Under the pieces are notes generated by a model, which worked only from the letters and a program-made list of their open reading frames with translations, was not told where the DNA came from and did not search any database. Made by a program: the position numbers and the translations under genes. Positions 31,045-42,237 of a stretch of 64,000 bases of DNA are shown one piece after another (positions within the stretch are counted from its first letter, which is position 1; each line of letters opens with the position of its first letter). The stretch comes from Centipeda periodontii DSM 2778 (lineage in GTDB: Bacteria > Bacillota > Negativicutes > Selenomonadales > Selenomonadaceae). Location of the stretch: positions 163,854-227,853 of the forward strand of contig NZ_GL892076.1 of NCBI RefSeq assembly GCF_000213975.1, in the 5' to 3' direction.

Positions 31045-32946
31045 TTGCATATCAACGATCTTCTTAACCCTAAGAGCATCGCCCTCGGCGTTTCTGCCCC
31101 TGCCTCGAAGGAGGCGGCAATTCGCCTGCTTGCCGACTACATGGAAAAGGGCGGCAACCTCAGCGACAAGGAGCAGTACGTCAAGGACGTGCTCGCCCGT
31201 GAGGAGAGCGGCACCACCGGCCTTGGCGACGGCATCGCAACGCCGCACGCCAAGAGCGACGGCGTGCAGGCGGCGGGACTCGCCGCCATGACCATTCCGG
31301 ACGGCATGGACTTCGCCGCGATGGACGGCAACCCGAGCCGCCTCTTCTTCATGATCGCGGCTCCAAACGGCGCGAACGACGAACATCTCGCCATCCTCTC
31401 GAAGCTCGCGACCATGATTATGGATCCCGACTTCAAGGAGGCGCTCATCGCCGCCAAGAGTGTCGAGGAGTTCCGTCGCCTCATCGACGACAAGGAAAAC
31501 GACCGCTTCGTTGCGCCCGGTGCCGACACGGCAGACGAGGAGACGAAGCCTGCCGCCGACCACATCCAGATCCTCGCTGTCACCGCCTGCCCCACGGGCA
31601 TCGCGCACACCTTTATGGCAGCGGAGAGCATCGAGCAGCACGCGAAGAAACGCGGTCTCACGGTCAAAGTCGAGACGAACGGCTCAGCGGGCGTCAAGAA
31701 CGTCCTCACGCCGGAGGAGATCGCCGCCGCGGACGGCATCATCGTCGCGGCGGACAAGAATGTCGCCATGTCCCGCTTTGACGGGCGCCGCGTCGTCATC
31801 ACGAAGGTCGCGGACGGCATCAACAAGGCAGATGAACTGATCGACCGTGCACTCTCCGGCAGTGCCCCCATCTACCATGCAACCGGTGCGGACACGGCAG
31901 AGGGCGCAGACGATGCAGAAAACGAGAGTCTTGCCCGCCAGATCTACAAACATCTCATGAACGGCGTCTCGCATATGCTCCCGTTCGTTGTGGGCGGCGG
32001 TATCCTCATCGCGCTCGCCTTCCTCTTTGACGACTACACCATCGATCCGTCAAAGTTCGGCTCGAACACCCCGCTTGCCAAGTTCTTCATGCAGGTCGGC
32101 GGAGCCTCGTTCGGCTTCATGCTCCCCGTCCTCGCGGGCTTCATCGGCATGTCGATTGCCGACCGCCCGGGACTTGCCGTCGGCTTCGTCGGCGGTTCAC
32201 TCGCAGGCGCAACGGGCACGGGCTTCCTCGGCGCACTGCTCGCGGGCTTCGTCGGCGGCTACGCCGTCAACGCCCTCAAGAAGGTATTCGCGGGACTGCC
32301 CGCCTCCCTCGACGGCATCAAACCCATCCTCCTCTATCCGTTCTTCGGCATCCTCATCATGGGGCTGATCTCGCTCTACATCATCGCGCCGCCCGTCTCT
32401 GCCATCAACAACTGGATGATCGAGACCCTCGGCGGCATGGATCCCTCGGCGCGCGTCCTCATGGGACTGATCGTCGGCGGCATGATGGCAGTCGATATGG
32501 GTGGTCCCATCAACAAGGCGGCATACGTCACGGGCACGGGACTCCTCGCGTCGGGCGAGTATCACGTCATGGCTGCGGTCATGGCGGGCGGCATGGTTCC
32601 GCCGCTGGCGATCGCACTTGCGACCACGTTCTTCAAGAACCGCTTCACCGAGAGCCAGCGCAAAGCGGGCATCACAAACTACGTCATGGGACTCTCCTTT
32701 ATCACCGAGGGCGCGATCCCATTCGCGGCATCCGATCCTGTGCGCGTCATCCCCTCCATGGTCGTGGGTTCTGCGCTCGCGGGCGCACTCACCATGTTCT
32801 TTGACTGCACCCTGCGCGCACCACACGGCGGCATCTTCGTCGTCCCGACCATCGGCAACCCGCTCATGTACCTCGTGAGTATCATCATCGGCGCCGTCGT
32901 CGGTGCCGTCATCCTCTCCCTGCTCAAGAAACCGATCAAGGAGTAA
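31045..32946 (+). CDS. fruA: PTS fructose transporter subunit EIIABC
   Basis: A 633-residue fused transporter. Residues 1-150 form EIIA with the phosphorylated His in DGIATPHAKSDGV; residues about 170-270 form EIIB with the Cys in ILAVTACPTGIAHTFMAAES; residues about 300-630 form EIIC with eight or more helices (LPFVVGGGILIALAFLF, GAIPFAASDPVRVIPSM). It imports fructose as fructose 1-phosphate for FruK. The start is TTG at 31045, eight to nine bases after AAAGGAGG; no ATG fits. A strong terminator follows. Confidence 0.95.
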   Translation: MHINDLLNPKSIALGVSAPASKEAAIRLLADYMEKGGNLSDKEQYVKDVLAREESGTTGLGDGIATPHAKSDGVQAAGLAAMTIPDGMDFAAMDGNPSRLFFMIAAPNGANDEHLAILSKLATMIMDPDFKEALIAAKSVEEFRRLIDDKENDRFVAPGADTADEETKPAADHIQILAVTACPTGIAHTFMAAESIEQHAKKRGLTVKVETNGSAGVKNVLTPEEIAAADGIIVAADKNVAMSRFDGRRVVITKVADGINKADELIDRALSGSAPIYHATGADTAEGADDAENESLARQIYKHLMNGVSHMLPFVVGGGILIALAFLFDDYTIDPSKFGSNTPLAKFFMQVGGASFGFMLPVLAGFIGMSIADRPGLAVGFVGGSLAGATGTGFLGALLAGFVGGYAVNALKKVFAGLPASLDGIKPILLYPFFGILIMGLISLYIIAPPVSAINNWMIETLGGMDPSARVLMGLIVGGMMAVDMGGPINKAAYVTGTGLLASGEYHVMAAVMAGGMVPPLAIALATTFFKNRFTESQRKAGITNYVMGLSFITEGAIPFAASDPVRVIPSMVVGSALAGALTMFFDCTLRAPHGGIFVVPTIGNPLMYLVSIIIGAVVGAVILSLLKKPIKE

Positions 32947-32972
32947 CGCATCGTACCCAGTATAATAAATGA

Positions 32973-33014
32973 GCTGTTGCGTGAAGTTAAAAAACTTCAT
33001 GCAACAGCCTTTTT
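32973..33014 (+). terminator. Terminator of the fru operon
   Basis: Arms GCTGTTGCGTGAAGTT (32973-32988) and its near-perfect complement (32993-33008), then CTTTTT. The 33015-33162 stretch after it contains no gene I can support. Confidence 0.9.
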
Positions 33015-33162
33015 CGTTCCTCTTCCCCGCCGCTGCGTGGGAGGCATTGGAGAATCCCTCTGCGTCCGGTTCGCTTCCTTGTCCGGCTGAAAAAGCTGTA
33101 CTGAATTGCAATTATAGCACAAAAGGGGATTTTTCTGCTGCGTAACACCACCCGAGGCATAC

Positions 33163-33200
33163 AAAAATCCCGTTCTGCCGATGATAGCAAGATGGGATTT
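33163..33200 (-). terminator. Terminator after the Rpn gene
   Basis: Minus-strand hairpin with arms around AAATCCC/GGGATTT (33194-33200, 33165-33171), extended with mismatches, followed by TTTTTG; 16 bp beyond the Rpn-family stop. Confidence 0.75.
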
Positions 33201-33215
33201 ATGATCGGTATTCCC

Positions 33216-34142
33216 TCATAGCAGACTGTGCATTCGTCCAAGCTCCCGCACCTTCTCGAGCGAGAGATTCGAGACCTTCGCGATCATCTCAATCGGCATC
33301 TTCTCACGCAGCATATTGAGGATCATGACGCCTCTCTCCTCATCGCGCCCCTCCGCACGCCCTTCCGCACGCCCTCGTTCAAGCCCCTGCTCAAGCCCCT
33401 GCTCAAGCCCCTGCTCAAGCCCCTCCTCAAACTTTGCCGCCTCGAACAGTTCCTGATTCCACTCAAAATTCACCATATCAACAACCTCCCTCTCGTGCGC
33501 TTTCAAAAACGCACGCATAATATCGCGTTCCATACAGGTGTGCATCGCGGCGCGGATGGCGTCCGCCGGCAGCATTCCTGCCGCACGGTTCGCCTTGATC
33601 TCTCCAATGAACCGGCTGTAGTCATGTAGGGCACGGCTCTCCATGAGCAGTTTTTTTCGGTCACGATAGACGATGTTATGCACCGTCACCAAAAGCTCAA
33701 GGTGTATCTTCTCCTCACCCTCACGCCGATATGCATCCGAGAGACGCATCACGAACTCCTCGGGCAGTTCCTTCGTGCCCGTATAAAATACGTGAAACTC
33801 AGGCGCAGGAAGTAAAACACTCCGATTGCGATAGAGCAGGCTGCTATCAATTTCCTCACGCAGTTGCTCACATACATAGTAGAGACACCGCAGTGGCATA
33901 TTCTCATTTGGCGTGCTCTGGTGCTCGATGAAAACGAGATACCGCCCCGCCAGCAGAAATGAAATATCGTTTTTGACCTGCGAGAGGAATGTCCCTTCAA
34001 GTGTCACAATCTTCACAGGATCGCTCGCCGCATACGTTCTCCCATGCAGGGCGCCCGCAAGTTCCCGCAGTCGATCCGCATCGTTAAAATACGCGCGAAA
34101 TACCGTATCCTGATACTGTCGTCCTTCCGCTTCCTTGCCCAT
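33216..34142 (-). CDS. Rpn family recombination-promoting nuclease/putative transposase
   Basis: A 308-residue protein of the PD-(D/E)xK Rpn family. DTVFRAYFNDADRLRELAGA at the start, ISFLLAGRYLVFIEHQST with the E-x-Q part of the nuclease core, and MPLRCLYYVCEQLREE are family motifs; the tail ends MLREKMPIEMIAKVSNLS. Residues about 238-256 are a repeat of EGLEQGLEQG units, encoded by near-identical 12-bp DNA repeats (33379-33431), so repeat number may vary. Such genes are mobile and often present in many copies. Confidence 0.85.
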   Translation of the reverse strand: MGKEAEGRQYQDTVFRAYFNDADRLRELAGALHGRTYAASDPVKIVTLEGTFLSQVKNDISFLLAGRYLVFIEHQSTPNENMPLRCLYYVCEQLREEIDSSLLYRNRSVLLPAPEFHVFYTGTKELPEEFVMRLSDAYRREGEEKIHLELLVTVHNIVYRDRKKLLMESRALHDYSRFIGEIKANRAAGMLPADAIRAAMHTCMERDIMRAFLKAHEREVVDMVNFEWNQELFEAAKFEEGLEQGLEQGLEQGLERGRAEGRAEGRDEERGVMILNMLREKMPIEMIAKVSNLSLEKVRELGRMHSLL

Positions 34143-34203
34143 AGCTGCTCCCTTATTTGCAATTCTTTTTTATATTGTACGTTCTTTCCAGTCAATTCGC
34201 AAG

Positions 34204-34228
34204 AAAAACCGCCGAATTTCTTCGGCGG
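34204..34228 (-). terminator. Terminator after the chemoreceptor-like gene
   Basis: Minus-strand hairpin CCGCCGAA-GAAA-TTCGGCGG (34209-34228) followed by TTTTTC. Confidence 0.9.
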
Positions 34229-34247
34229 CATGAACGCAATGATGGGA

Positions 34248-35450
34248 TTACACCTTAAACCGTCCGACAAGCTCATCCAGTTCGCCCGAAAGCCCCTTGA
34301 GGTGCTCGGCGGTTGCGGCAAACGCCTCGAGGGAGGCGGTCTCCTGCTCGATGGCAGCGGCAGAGTCCTCGGTAAGCCCCGTGATCTCCCGCGACGCTTT
34401 CGCAACGTCCTCGGAAGCTGCAGCTGCGACCTGCACACAGGCACGCACCGCCTCGATGGAGGTGATCAGGGCGGCGCGGTTGATCTCATCGGCCTTCATG
34501 GATGTCTGCATCTCTTCCATATGCGCGGAGATGCCGCCGACACTCGCAGCAAGCAGCTGAATATTTTCATTCTGCTCGTGTGCGTGATTCGCCACATTCG
34601 TGATGGCAACGGCGTTGTACTCAACCGCCTTGCTGTTTTCGATGCTCGCCTGCCATAGTGTGTCCGAGAGTCCCGAGACCTCCGTGGAACATTCCTGCGC
34701 GCGCTGCACGATTTGGCGCAGATCGCTGACAAAACTGTTGAACGAGTGAACAATGCGCCCGATCTCGTCATAGCGCTTCGCAGTCAGCTGCTGCGTAAGA
34801 TCCGCCTCCTTGCCCGCGACCTCGTGGAAGGACGCAGTAAGCGCCGCCAGCGGACGCAGAACCTCGGTAATGATGCAGTAGGAGGAGATGACGAAGATGA
34901 GGAAGGCAAGGAAGATCACGCTCACGCCAATCTTTTCCGAAGCCTCGATCTTTGCCTGACTCGCGTGGTCATACGCTGTAACGAGCTTGTCCACCTCTGT
35001 CACATAGCCTACAACCTCAGCGGCGACCACAGCATTTGCCGCATATTTCTTCTCGGGCGTATCCGCCCTCAGCACATCAAAGACGTGCTCGCGATAACTC
35101 TCCCACAGGGGCTGCACAACAGCCAGCTGCGCCTTTACCGCATCGTCCGAGGACGCCTCAAGATGCATCTCCGCACAGCCCTCGTTGAGCCCCGTGAGAA
35201 CGCGTTCATACTCCTCAATCCGCGTCCGCATACTGCGTCGGATATCCACCGCCTCGTCTGCATCGGCAGGAACAAGGCGCGCCGAGAGCCACGCAAGCTG
35301 ATAGGCACGCATGCGCAGGGAACCGGACGCGTTGACGGCAGGAGAGTCTCCCTCCAGTTTTTCAAATGTATAAAAGTTCAGGGCAACGAGTCCGACAATG
35401 AATGCGAAAAGCACCAACAGTGTGGCGCGCAGTCGATTTCGAATAATCAT
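34248..35450 (-). CDS. Chemoreceptor-like membrane protein with shortened signalling domain
   Basis: A 400-residue protein. TM1 at residues 7-27; a periplasmic NarX/PilJ-type four-helix sensor (GSLRMRAYQLAWLSARLVPA); TM2 about 175-197; HAMP; then a coiled coil ending EQETASLEAFAATAEHLKGL, the normal C-terminal end of methyl-accepting proteins. The highly conserved hairpin tip that binds CheA and CheW (consensus E-x-x-N-L-L-A-L-N-A-A-I-E-A-A-R-A-G-E) is absent; between the two coiled-coil legs there are only about 60-70 residues without this motif. It may therefore act as a decoy, or be a non-signalling receptor. Alternatively it is a deletion derivative. Confidence 0.75.
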   Translation of the reverse strand: MIIRNRLRATLLVLFAFIVGLVALNFYTFEKLEGDSPAVNASGSLRMRAYQLAWLSARLVPADADEAVDIRRSMRTRIEEYERVLTGLNEGCAEMHLEASSDDAVKAQLAVVQPLWESYREHVFDVLRADTPEKKYAANAVVAAEVVGYVTEVDKLVTAYDHASQAKIEASEKIGVSVIFLAFLIFVISSYCIITEVLRPLAALTASFHEVAGKEADLTQQLTAKRYDEIGRIVHSFNSFVSDLRQIVQRAQECSTEVSGLSDTLWQASIENSKAVEYNAVAITNVANHAHEQNENIQLLAASVGGISAHMEEMQTSMKADEINRAALITSIEAVRACVQVAAAASEDVAKASREITGLTEDSAAAIEQETASLEAFAATAEHLKGLSGELDELVGRFKV

Positions 35451-35546
35451 ATATATTCTCCTAAACGCGTTACCTCCATCACTTCTTTGATTATATCATA
35501 AAATTAGACGCAAGAAATGAGAAATTAAAAAAAATAGTTACAATGG

Positions 35547-35582
35547 AAAAGATCGTCGACGATTTATTGTCAACGATCTTTT
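35547..35582 (-). terminator. Terminator after the MsrA-like gene
   Basis: Arms AAAAGATCGTCGAC (35547-35560) and GTCAACGATCTTTT (35569-35582), one mismatch; ends in Ts on the minus strand. Nine bp after the stop. Confidence 0.8.
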
Positions 35583-35591
35583 CCGTATGCT

Positions 35592-36149
35592 TCAAAGTTT
35601 AACAAGCGCACGCAGGCGTGCGAGGTCGATGTAGGTCTCGGTCTCGGGGTGACGGCTGAGATAGCCCTGATGCTCGTCTGCCGCCGGCTGAAAGGACGTA
35701 AGCCGTTCCATTGTCGCGTGCAGTACGCGCCGCGCCGCCGCACTGCTGTTCGGATCGTTGAGCGTCAGATGTTCGCCCGTCGCGGGACAACGCCCCTTCC
35801 CCGCAAGGAAGGTGAGGTAGAGCGCGATCTGCGGCTCGTCCTCGGCGCTTTCGTAAAAGATACCCGCGCGGTACATACTGCCGCGCACATAACCCTGCCC
35901 GTCAATGCTGTATGGTGTCACAACGGCGAAGTGCAGGTCGAGGAGCTGCGAGATGTCGATCTTCTTCGGATCGTAGCAGATCTCAACGCCCATACGCCCG
36001 CCCGCCGTACCCGTTGCCACGTCGTCATGCGCGGCGTTCGGTGCAGCGTTGATGTAGCCCGTGCGGACGGAGATGATGCCACGCCACTCCTTGAAAACCT
36101 CCTCAAGCTCGTACATATCCGCGCCCGAGAGGCAGATGCGTTTGTGCAA
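35592..36149 (-). CDS. MsrA-like protein without the catalytic cysteine
   Basis: A protein of about 185 residues that aligns along its length with peptide-methionine (S)-S-oxide reductase: RTGYINAAPN for the TGYTGG region, MGVEICYDPKKIDISQLLDL, YVRGSMYRAGIFYESAEDEP for GTQYRSAIYxxxxEQ, and EHQGYLSRHPE for DHQQYL. Where MsrA has GCFWGVE the sequence reads SGADMYELEEVF, so the catalytic Cys is Ala and the Phe-Trp pocket is lost. Reductase activity by the normal mechanism is not expected. The start is TTG at 36149 after GGGGG; upstream in-frame starts lie in a hairpin. Confidence 0.75.
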   Translation of the reverse strand: MHKRICLSGADMYELEEVFKEWRGIISVRTGYINAAPNAAHDDVATGTAGGRMGVEICYDPKKIDISQLLDLHFAVVTPYSIDGQGYVRGSMYRAGIFYESAEDEPQIALYLTFLAGKGRCPATGEHLTLNDPNSSAAARRVLHATMERLTSFQPAADEHQGYLSRHPETETYIDLARLRALVKL

Positions 36150-36185
36150 TCTAAGTCCCCCTTCCACCACGCTTCGCGCGGTCCC

Positions 36186-36227
36186 GGGGCTGTTGCACGA
36201 AGCTAGAAAACTTCGTGCAACAGCCCC
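36186..36227. terminator. Long-stem hairpin between meaB and the MsrA-like gene
   Basis: Arms GGGGCTGTTGCACGAAG (36186-36202) and its perfect complement (36211-36227). No T-run follows on the minus strand, so termination may be partial. The stem matches those at 28747-28781 and 32973-33008. Confidence 0.65.
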
Positions 36228-36235
36228 CCTATTTC

Positions 36236-37414
36236 TCAATTCGCAAACAGATCGACCTGCCGCCCCGCCGCGCGGCGCACATCGAACACGCCAAGGAGTT
36301 CGGCGACCGCCTGTGTCGGCGAGATCTCACCCGAGAGGATTGCCTCGCGCACCTCGGGCATGCGTCCGCGCACGACCGCATCGTCGAAGAAGAGGTTGTG
36401 CAGGTGCTCGTCGATCATGCTGTTCATCCAGTCGAGCAGCTGTCCGTCACGACGTTTCTTCCAAACGCCCGTCTCCGTGGTCTTCTCGCGGAAGATGCGG
36501 ATGAGCTCCCAAAGTTCGGCGAGTCCTGTCTTCTCGATGGCAGAGGCAAGATAGGCGTGCGTCTCCCACCCCGGCGTCGCGGGACGGATGAACTCGATCA
36601 TGCGCTCGTACTGTCCGCGTGCGACCTTTGCCTTGATGAGGTTATCCCCGTCCGCCTTGTTGATGACGATGGCATCCGCAAGCTCCATGATCCCCTTCTT
36701 GATGCCCTGCAGCTCATCGCCCGCACCCGTCAGCACGACGAGGAGGAAGAAGTCGACCATGGAGCGCACGGTCGTCTCGGACTGTCCGACACCGACCGTC
36801 TCAATGATGATGACATCGTAGCCCGCCGCCTCACAGAGCAGCATCGTCTCGCGGCTCTTGCGCGCGACGCCGCCGAGTGTGCCGCCGGCGGGCGAGGGGC
36901 GGATGAATGCCTCGGGACGACGCGAGAGCGTACCCATGCGCGTCTTGTCGCCGAGGATGGAGCCTTTCGTGACGGAGCTGGTCGGGTCGACGGTGAGAAC
37001 GGCGATGCGATGCCCCAGATCACAGAGCATGTTGCCGAACGCCTCGATCATCGTGGACTTGCCCGCGCCCGGTACACCCGTGATGCCGATGCGCAGGGCG
37101 TTGCCCGTCTTTGGCAGCAGCCTCTGGAGCACGCGCTGGGCGAGTTTGAAGTGGCGGCTGCTGTTGCTCTCGATGAGTGTGATCGCGCGCGAGAGCGTCA
37201 TGCGGTCGCCGCGCTCGACGCCCGCAACATAGTCGTCCTCCGATAGGACGAGCTTGCGGCGGGGCATCCCCTGCCCGTTCAATAGTTTCGGATTGATATT
37301 GCCGACGGTCAGATCCTTGATCCCCTCGATGCCGCCCATGACACTTGTCGTGAATTTGCAGTCGGCATCCTCGGGCACCCAGTCGGGTCGTTCCGTTGTA
37401 TATTTTTCGCTCAT
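36236..37414 (-). CDS. meaB: Methylmalonyl-CoA mutase-associated GTPase MeaB
   Basis: A 392-residue G3E-type GTPase that protects and loads methylmalonyl-CoA mutase with adenosylcobalamin. Walker A GITGVPGAGKSTMIEAFG, VLTVDPTSSVTKGSILGDKT, the switch region ETVGVGQSET, and the NKAD nucleotide motif (VINKADGDN) are present. ATG 37414 has GGAGG upstream. It is the third gene of the mutA-mutB-meaB set, but a 326-bp stretch with repeats separates it from mutB; cotranscription is uncertain. Confidence 0.95.
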   Translation of the reverse strand: MSEKYTTERPDWVPEDADCKFTTSVMGGIEGIKDLTVGNINPKLLNGQGMPRRKLVLSEDDYVAGVERGDRMTLSRAITLIESNSSRHFKLAQRVLQRLLPKTGNALRIGITGVPGAGKSTMIEAFGNMLCDLGHRIAVLTVDPTSSVTKGSILGDKTRMGTLSRRPEAFIRPSPAGGTLGGVARKSRETMLLCEAAGYDVIIIETVGVGQSETTVRSMVDFFLLVVLTGAGDELQGIKKGIMELADAIVINKADGDNLIKAKVARGQYERMIEFIRPATPGWETHAYLASAIEKTGLAELWELIRIFREKTTETGVWKKRRDGQLLDWMNSMIDEHLHNLFFDDAVVRGRMPEVREAILSGEISPTQAVAELLGVFDVRRAAGRQVDLFAN

Positions 37415-37432
37415 AGAGCCTCCTTCTATGGT

Positions 37433-37491
37433 ATTGAGGCGCCCCTATCGACTCGCTTCGCTCGCCACTTCCCCCGTAGCGACGGGGGAAG
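37433..37491. repeat. Palindromic GC-rich repeat, left member
   Basis: Contains the hairpin CTTCCCCCGT-AGCG-ACGGGGGAAG preceded by a segment with CGCTTCGCTCG. It resembles, in inverse orientation, the segment at 37676-37728 on the other side of the small inverted-repeat element. Confidence 0.55.
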
Positions 37492-37495
37492 CTAA

Positions 37496-37653
37496 GGAAT
37501 CGCTGATAAAATAGACCCTCAGATTGGCGTAGATTTTTTCGTCCGAACAAGGAGAGAGTCCGACGCATAGCCAAAGCTATGTGGAGGATCGCGGGCGTAG
37601 TGCGGGCAAAAAAGATACGTCAAGATGGCGGTGCTGAATTTATCAGTGCTTCC
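37496..37653. mobile_element. Small inverted-repeat element (MITE-like), copy C
   Basis: A 158-bp element in opposite orientation to copy B, with ends GGAATCGCTGATAA and TTATCAGTGCTTCC, flanked by CTAA on both sides (37492-37495, 37654-37657), which looks like a 4-bp target duplication. It lies between mutB and meaB. No transposase is encoded in it. Confidence 0.8.
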
Positions 37654-37675
37654 CTAATATCCCGTAATTCAAAGC

Positions 37676-37728
37676 CTCCCCCGCACGGGGCGGGGGAGGG
37701 GGACCGCGCAAGCGGTGGAAGGGGCGTT
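37676..37728. repeat. Palindromic GC-rich repeat, right member
   Basis: Contains CCTCCCCCG and CGGGGGAGG arms followed by ACCGCGCAAGCGGTGG and GGGGCG. Similar architecture to the left member in inverse orientation. Confidence 0.55.
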
Positions 37729-37740
37729 TTATTTATTTCC

Positions 37741-39938
<2,198 letters not shown>

Positions 39939-39939
<1 letters not shown>

Positions 39940-42122
39940 TACGCAATCATCCCTTTCTTTTTCTGAAGGCTCTCGAGCACCTCATAGCAGTTCGCACGGA
40001 CGGAGATGTATTCGTCAATGCCCGCTTCCTTGTAAGTCTCAAGCAGATCTTTCGGCGCGGCGCCCGCGAGGAATACGCGCGCGTTCGGCAGCACCTCATG
40101 GAGCTTCGGTGCGAGCGCGGGCACGATCTCGGGATAGGTCGCATCCGTGGAGCAGATGACAACCGCATCCGCGCCGCTCGCACGCGCTGCCTCTGCAGCC
40201 TCCTCGACGGTCTTGAAGCCGTCGTTCGTGAGCACCTCGAATGCGCCGACCTGCAGGAAGCCCGTGGTAAAGTCCGCACGTGCCTTGTGCTGCGGGATGG
40301 GACCCATGTTCGCGAGGAAGATCTTCACGTTGTCGTTCTTCTCCGCCTTGTAGTCCTCCGTGCGCCGGCGTAGCGCCTCGAAACGCTCGCTCCAACGGTG
40401 CGGCGCGATTGCGGTAACGGTCTCCGCGCCCTTCCCCTCGTTGACTGCGTTCATCAGCTCTGCAATCGTTGCGCCCGCAAGCGCCGCCTCCGTCGCATTC
40501 TCAACACTGAGCGCTCCCCTCAGTGCGGCAAGCGCCTCGTCACGATGCTTTGCATCAATGTCGGAGAGATAGGCGTCGATGTCTTTCGTGCGCTGTGCCT
40601 TGAGCGCCGCCGTATCCTCCGCACGCGTCTCCAGCAGCGTCTCCGTCATGTTCGGATACATATTGTTGCCGACAATGCGGTCTTTGCGGAGGTTGGCACT
40701 CTTGAAGCGGTCGGCAAGCACTTTCGCGATGGCATCCTGCACCGTACCGCTGCGCAGAGCCTCCACGATACCGCCCTGCTTCTCGATGCTTTGGAACTCT
40801 TCCCAGATCTTTTCCTTCATCTGGCGTGTCAATGTTTCGACTGCCCACGAGCCGCCGGCGGGATCGATGGGTTGGAGAAGTCCGAATTCCTCCTGTAGCA
40901 TGATCTGAATATTGCGCGCGATGCGGCGCGAGAATTCATCGCCCTTGCGGATGGGTTCGTCGAACGGCGCACTCTCAAAGGAGTCGATGCCGCCCACGAC
41001 GCCCGAGAAGATCTCCGTTGTATTGCGGAGCATATTGACATACGGGTCGTAGATGGTCTTGAAGAAGAGCGCAGGGCGCGCATGGATGCGCATCTTCTGC
41101 GCCTCTGCGCTGCCGCCGAACGCCTTCACGATCTGCGCCCAGATCGGACGCACGGCGCGCAGCTTTGCAATCTGCAGGAAGAAGTTCGCGCCCATTGAGA
41201 ACCCAAAGGCGATCTGCGATGCCGCCTCGTCAATCGTAAGACCACGCTCGCACAGCGCCCTGAGATACGCCGTCGCCGTAGCGAGGACGGAGGCAACCTC
41301 CTGCACATCGTTTGCACCGCCGCTGCTGTAAACATCGCTGCGTACGAACACCGTACGCAGACGCGGTGCATTCGCCGTCGCCCAGCGCGCCGCCGCAGCG
41401 AGGCTGTCATAGTGTGCGTCCAGCGAGGCGGGGAGTTTCCCGTCCGTCACGAGCGCTCCGATGGGGTCTGCGCCGACGATGCCCTGCACGTTCGCCATAT
41501 CCTCGCCCGCCGCGCGGCGTGCCGCCGCCACGAGTGCGAGGAGGGGCACGGCATTTGCGCCCGCATAGACATAGAGCGGGAACTTCTTGAGGTCAAGCCC
41601 CGTGAGCAACGTGTGCATATCATCGACCGTCGTCACGCTCGTGCCCGTGTCACCGACCTTCTCCGCCTGACGTGCGTCGATGCCTGCACGGGACGCCGAG
41701 TCCAGCACGATGTGATAGATCGTCGATCCCTTGTCGTTCTCGTGACGCAGGAGTTCGTTGTTCTCGGAGGGCAGCGTCTCGTCGCACGCCTGCGCAATGC
41801 CCCACGGCTTTCCGATGTAGCCCGCCGCATCGACGCCGCGCAGATAGTCCCCCATGCCGGGCATAACGCTCTTCGGCAGGATTTCTTCCGTGTGTTTACG
41901 CGTATACATGGGATCGAAGGTGATCCCCTCGTACGTCTTTGTAAACATCTTCTTTTCAAACGGCGCGCCTTTGAGGAGCGCTTCGCATGCGGCTTTCCAC
42001 TCCTCATCCGTGGGCGGCGTGAATTCATCGAGCGGAACGTCGGGGAAGTCCTCGACATCCGCCGATTTTTTCAAAAGCTTCTGAAGCTCTTCGTCGCTCG
42101 ACCGCTCTTTTTCTTCCGGCAT
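39939..42122 (-). CDS. mutA: Methylmalonyl-CoA mutase small subunit
   Basis: A 727-residue partner of MutB. It keeps the overall mutase fold ([40 protein letters not shown]) but the C-terminal domain lacks the DxHxxG cobalamin motif ([20 protein letters not shown] in its place), as expected of the non-catalytic subunit. ATG 42122 follows AAAGGAGG. It is the first gene of the operon, after a leader of about 670 nt with a cobalamin riboswitch. Confidence 0.96.
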
Positions 42123-42174
42123 AGTATGTCCTCCTTTATATTTTTAGGGAAATTAGACCGAAACTAACTTCTCT

Positions 42175-42200
42175 AAAAAATCATCATATGATGATTTTTT
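42175..42200. terminator. 26-bp perfect palindrome in the mutA leader
   Basis: AAAAAATCATCA followed by TATGATGATTTTTT, symmetric over 26 bp. On the minus strand a hairpin ending in six Ts, 53 bp before mutA. It may be a terminator or an RNA stability element. Confidence 0.55.
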
Positions 42201-42202
42201 GT

Positions 42203-42236
42203 AAAAAAAGCGCTCTGAGCTTCCACCCTCAGAGCG
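42203..42236 (-). terminator. Second intrinsic terminator in the mutA leader
   Basis: Minus-strand hairpin CGCTCTGAG (42228-42236) / CTCAGAGCG (42211-42219) followed by C and seven Ts, 80 bp upstream of mutA. Confidence 0.8.
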
Positions 42237-42237
42237 T

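Noticed and set aside
32987-33241. 84-codon minus-strand ORF beyond the fruA terminator
   Set aside because: Runs through two terminator hairpins and lacks a ribosome site or recognisable sequence.
33228-33629. Possible plus-strand gene over the Rpn 3' end
   Set aside because: Its low-complexity Leu/Lys/Pro stretch is the antisense of the EQGL repeats.
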